Shown here: piece by piece, positions 61,238-64,000 of the stretch | Layout: every line of letters begins with the position of its first letter | How positions within the stretch are numbered: the first letter of the stretch is position 1 | DNA from: Paratinospora sagittata | Lineage: Eukaryota; Streptophyta; Magnoliopsida; Ranunculales; Menispermaceae | Direction: 5' to 3' | Assembly: GCA_035771175.1 (NCBI GenBank) | Contig: CM069600.1 | Coordinates: forward strand, 7,773,729-7,837,728 | DNA: 64,000 nucleotides | Notes under the pieces: model-generated | Database searches by the model: none | Told to the model about the DNA's origin: nothing | Seen by the model: only the letters and a program-made list of their open reading frames with translations | Program-made: the position numbers and the translations under genes

Positions 61238-61467
61238 TTGGTTGTTTTTTTCACATAGTTTTGTGACGTTTAATATGATTGGACTAGGAAAAATTTGAAA
61301 TAATTTTGGTTTTGGGCAGAACCGAAATGGTGAGATTTGCATGAAATAAATATCTAAATAAATGAGTGAAGTCAGAAGAAAATTATGACCTTCTCTTGCA
61401 TAACTTTCCAGATTCCCTCATGAGAAGCTGCTTGACAAGAAGCAGTACATGATAATGTTTTGGGGAC

Positions 61468-61754
61468 ATGCTTGAGCCAAGGGAAGCTGATCTACCTGCC
61501 CTGTTTCTGGCCTTTGTTGTGCTTCCTCTGGTTACTTACATATTATTGGGAAAATGGAGTGAGACTGCGAAAAAGAAGGAGAGGATAAGTCTGCTTGCCC
61601 AATTGGCAGCCGAAGAAGCTTTTCGTGCTGAAGCAATGAATACCACCCTTCATATTCCTGTTAGGACCTCTCCAAAGATCAATGTTCATCAGTGTGCTAG
61701 ATGTTCGGCTCCGGCTACCACTCGCTGCTCCAGATGCAAGTCTGTTAGATATTG
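61468..61754 (+). CDS. UBP15: UBP15-like ubiquitin carboxyl-terminal hydrolase, first coding exon (partial gene)
   Basis: The exon opens MLEPREADLPALFLAFVVLP, a hydrophobic N-terminal anchor (about residues 9-28). A charged stretch rich in Lys/Glu follows, then the start of a MYND zinc finger (CARCSAPATTRCSRCKSVRYC), with the last Cys codon split by the donor at 61755 (TG/GTATAG). This matches the N terminus of the plant UBP15/16/17 subfamily of ubiquitin-specific proteases, which control cell proliferation and organ size. The rest of the MYND finger and the Cys/His boxes of the protease are not in the window; the intron runs at least 2.2 kb to the right edge. A spliced 5' leader with an overlapping uORF is likely. 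UBP16/17 cannot be excluded. Confidence 0.85.
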
Positions 61755-63544
61755 GTATAGCCTAAATCTTCTTTAATTTGTTTGGATATGTCTTCTTTTA
61801 TCTACTTCATTTTTACATTTATCCAAGACAGTCACATCTAAATGATATAATGAGTTGTATCATAATTATTTCCCCTACCTTTTTCAATTGTAAGGAGGGT
61901 TATGATGTCAGATATGCTATTGATTTTTTGATTTTCTAATCCTCTGCAAGGAGCCTTTGATTTTTGTATGAATGACCAATTGCATAATCTTGGAGTGTTA
62001 TTATTTCATATGTTGAAAGAAATATGCTTTTGTGACCTTAGTTGCATAAAATTCTTCCGTTGTATGTTACGTCAAAATTCTCCTGTCTCTCTCCCGCTCC
62101 CTCACTGGCTTCCTCCTTTGCATGTGCATGGCTCCTTATTATTTCATTTGTTGAGAAAAATATGCTTTAATGACCTTTGTTTGTATAAAATTCTTCCAAT
62201 GTACGTTACATCGAAATTCTCTAGTCTCTTTCCCCTTCCCTCCCTTGCTTCCTCCTTTGCGTGTTTATGACTTCAGTGCTCATTCTCATCTTCTCCTTCT
62301 TAATTGCCCTTTGTTTTGTCTCTTTGTAAAGGGTAAGTACGTTTCTTCATCCTCTCAGATGTTTGTTGTCTACTTGGCATTCATGGAAGCAATCATGTTT
62401 AATTACAATGTTAAAGATGGAGATAATGAAGGTCTGAGGTGTCAGGTTTTAGCAATCTTCATGCATCATATGGGAGGGAGGACAGTAATTAAGTGATGTA
62501 TTGGTGTTGGAGACTTGGAGTTCCATTTGTTCTGAATAAGTGAAATGTATTGTTAATATAAAGTAAAGACCCAATTTTGTAAAATTTTTAATATTTTTTA
62601 ATTTTTTATTTTTATAAGAGAGGAGGAGATTTATATTAAGAAAGGAACAAAGGGAGCAACGAGAGCACAAGAAGTTCTCTTGAGCTACTTACAAACTAGA
62701 CACAATATGTAACCATTCCTACACCATTCACTTAAAGCTATAACCCTTAACAAGAAGCCACCTACAGTGATACCAAGAAATGAGACCTGTCCCACACATT
62801 GATAGCACTATGAGAAACTTCCCTAAAAGTTCTCCCATTTTGCTCCTTATCAGATGCATGAAATAAATAAACAAGATAGTTCTCCAATAGTCTTTGAACT
62901 TAGAAGGAAAGCCATCATTAGAAGAGACAAGAATCATTATTTTCTAATTTTCTCTCATTTGCATTAGGTATTCAATTTAAATTCCTGGATGAATAATTCT
63001 TTAAGATCTTTACGGAGATTAGGTATTTATTTTGTTGCTGGGAGGGATCGTGTTTTCATTTTTTAGTTGATATAGTTGGATTTCAGGATGTTCAGTGGGC
63101 TTGTGCAACACAAAAGCAGTTATCAGCTTTTCTTGTAGGTTCTTATTCTTCTTGATCTTCTCCCTTTTCTCGTCTGTATTCGTGAAGCTCTGTTTTTACA
63201 ACTAGATTCGTTGTTTCTAATTTAATTGTCATTTTATGAATTATGGTTATACCCTTTTTTTTTCCTTTTTTCCTATGATCATCTTTGCATTTCTTTTATA
63301 CTTTATTTCCAAGAACAAAAACTCATTATATTAAGAAAATCTTTTCCTGATCTTTGGCCTAAGCATTATGTTGCTTGGTGCCTCAATCTCAATGTCCCAC
63401 TCCTAGTTGCTATGTTTAATTTATCCATGTTCATTAATCATTATATCTCAATGTTTCATAGAAAAAAATTATCTATTCTATTATGCTCCTCCTTGATTTT
63501 CAATAATTGGTAAGTTAGTTTTGATGGATATGTGGTAAAACATT
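61755..63544 (+). other. First coding intron of UBP15-like gene, part
   Basis: No second coding exon matching a MYND finger continuation was found. A ~110-bp block (TTATTTCAT.TGTTGA.A.AAATATGCTTT...CCTCCTTTGC) is duplicated at about 62000-62125 and 62138-62265. Confidence 0.55.
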
Positions 63545-63870
63545 GAAAGATAGAAATAGAAACAAACGTTTTCGAGAAATGGTAGGAGTAGCCCCAATTG
63601 AAGATAAAATGAGAGAAAATCGATTGAGGTAGCTTGGTCACATACAATGAAGACCTTTAGATGCCCTAGTTAGGAAGAATGACTTATTAACAGTCCATGT
63701 TAATGATAGAGGTGGAGGAAGACCTAAAATAACATTGACAGAAATTATTAAAAATGATATAAATACTTGTAATTTAGATGTTAATGTAGCCCTTGATAAA
63801 GCGGAGTGGAGGAACTGGATTCATGTAGCCGACCCTATGTAATTGGGAAAAGACTTAGTTGAGTATGTAA
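63545..63870 (+). mobile_element. RTE-type LINE 3' end
   Basis: Plus-strand translation across a few stops gives MRENRLR, LGHIQ-like, DALVRKND-like, [36 protein letters not shown], the terminal region of plant RTE reverse-transcriptase proteins, then GGGAAAAGACTTAGTTGAGT. Best-preserved terminus among the four copies in this window. It lies in the UBP15-like intron. Confidence 0.75.
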
Positions 63871-64000
63871 GTTTGTTTTGAATATTTTGACAAGGACCTA
63901 AAAGATGGAAATAACCACTCTGATCATTTGTTTTCTGTGGAAAGTTTATACTTCTACATTTTATCTAATTTGTTTTCTTTTAAGTTGATTGATTTAGGGC

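Overview
This is nuclear DNA from a flowering plant, most likely a eudicot. Genes are split by GT-AG introns, the intergenic DNA is AT-rich and transposon-laden, and the recognisable proteins are plant-specific or plant-type. I cannot name the species. All gene models were assembled by eye from splice signals, reading-frame continuity and family knowledge; no search was run.

Five host genes are supported. (1) 12.58-16.50 kb, +: an 11-exon Shaker-type inward-rectifier K+ channel of the KAT1/KAT2 class (770 aa) carrying a short ankyrin segment and a C-terminal KHA domain. (2) 17.21-26.07 kb, -: a 6-exon class I alpha-1,2-mannosidase (GH47, MNS3-like, 632 aa), convergent with the channel. (3) 44.59-47.79 kb, +: a 5-exon plastid methionine sulfoxide reductase B of the one-Cys MSRB1 type (203 aa). 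(4) 53.74-54.27 kb, +: a 2-exon secreted ten-cysteine peptide precursor (105 aa). (5) 61.47 kb onward, +: the first coding exon of a UBP15-like MYND-finger ubiquitin protease; the rest lies beyond the right edge. These genes have no evident joint pathway.

The most striking object is an 11.5-kb Mutator-like element (MULE) at 27,410-38,943. It has ~140-bp terminal inverted repeats and a perfect 10-bp target duplication. Inside are a decayed MULE transposase, a decayed plant-mobile-domain (PMD) gene, a ~13-copy 179-bp tandem array with a G-box in most units, palindrome clusters inside both termini, a nested solo LTR and a fragment of an endogenous caulimovirid-like pararetrovirus. It is a nested record of several insertions.

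The rest of the window is repeat-rich. There are three copies of a TG...CA LTR family (left edge, inside the MULE, 54.8-57.0 kb) plus a diverged relative at 48.5 kb. A 5'-truncated L1 LINE has a 12-bp target duplication (39.8-43.4 kb), and there are four RTE-type LINE fragments. Several tRNA-derived SINE families, CACTA-, Tourist- and hAT-like MITEs, fold-backs and microsatellites are also present. An unusual array of short hairpins whose stems change in a compensatory way lies at 51.3-52.0 kb. 2.1-12.5, 47.8-53.7 and 57.0-60.0 kb are otherwise gene-free.
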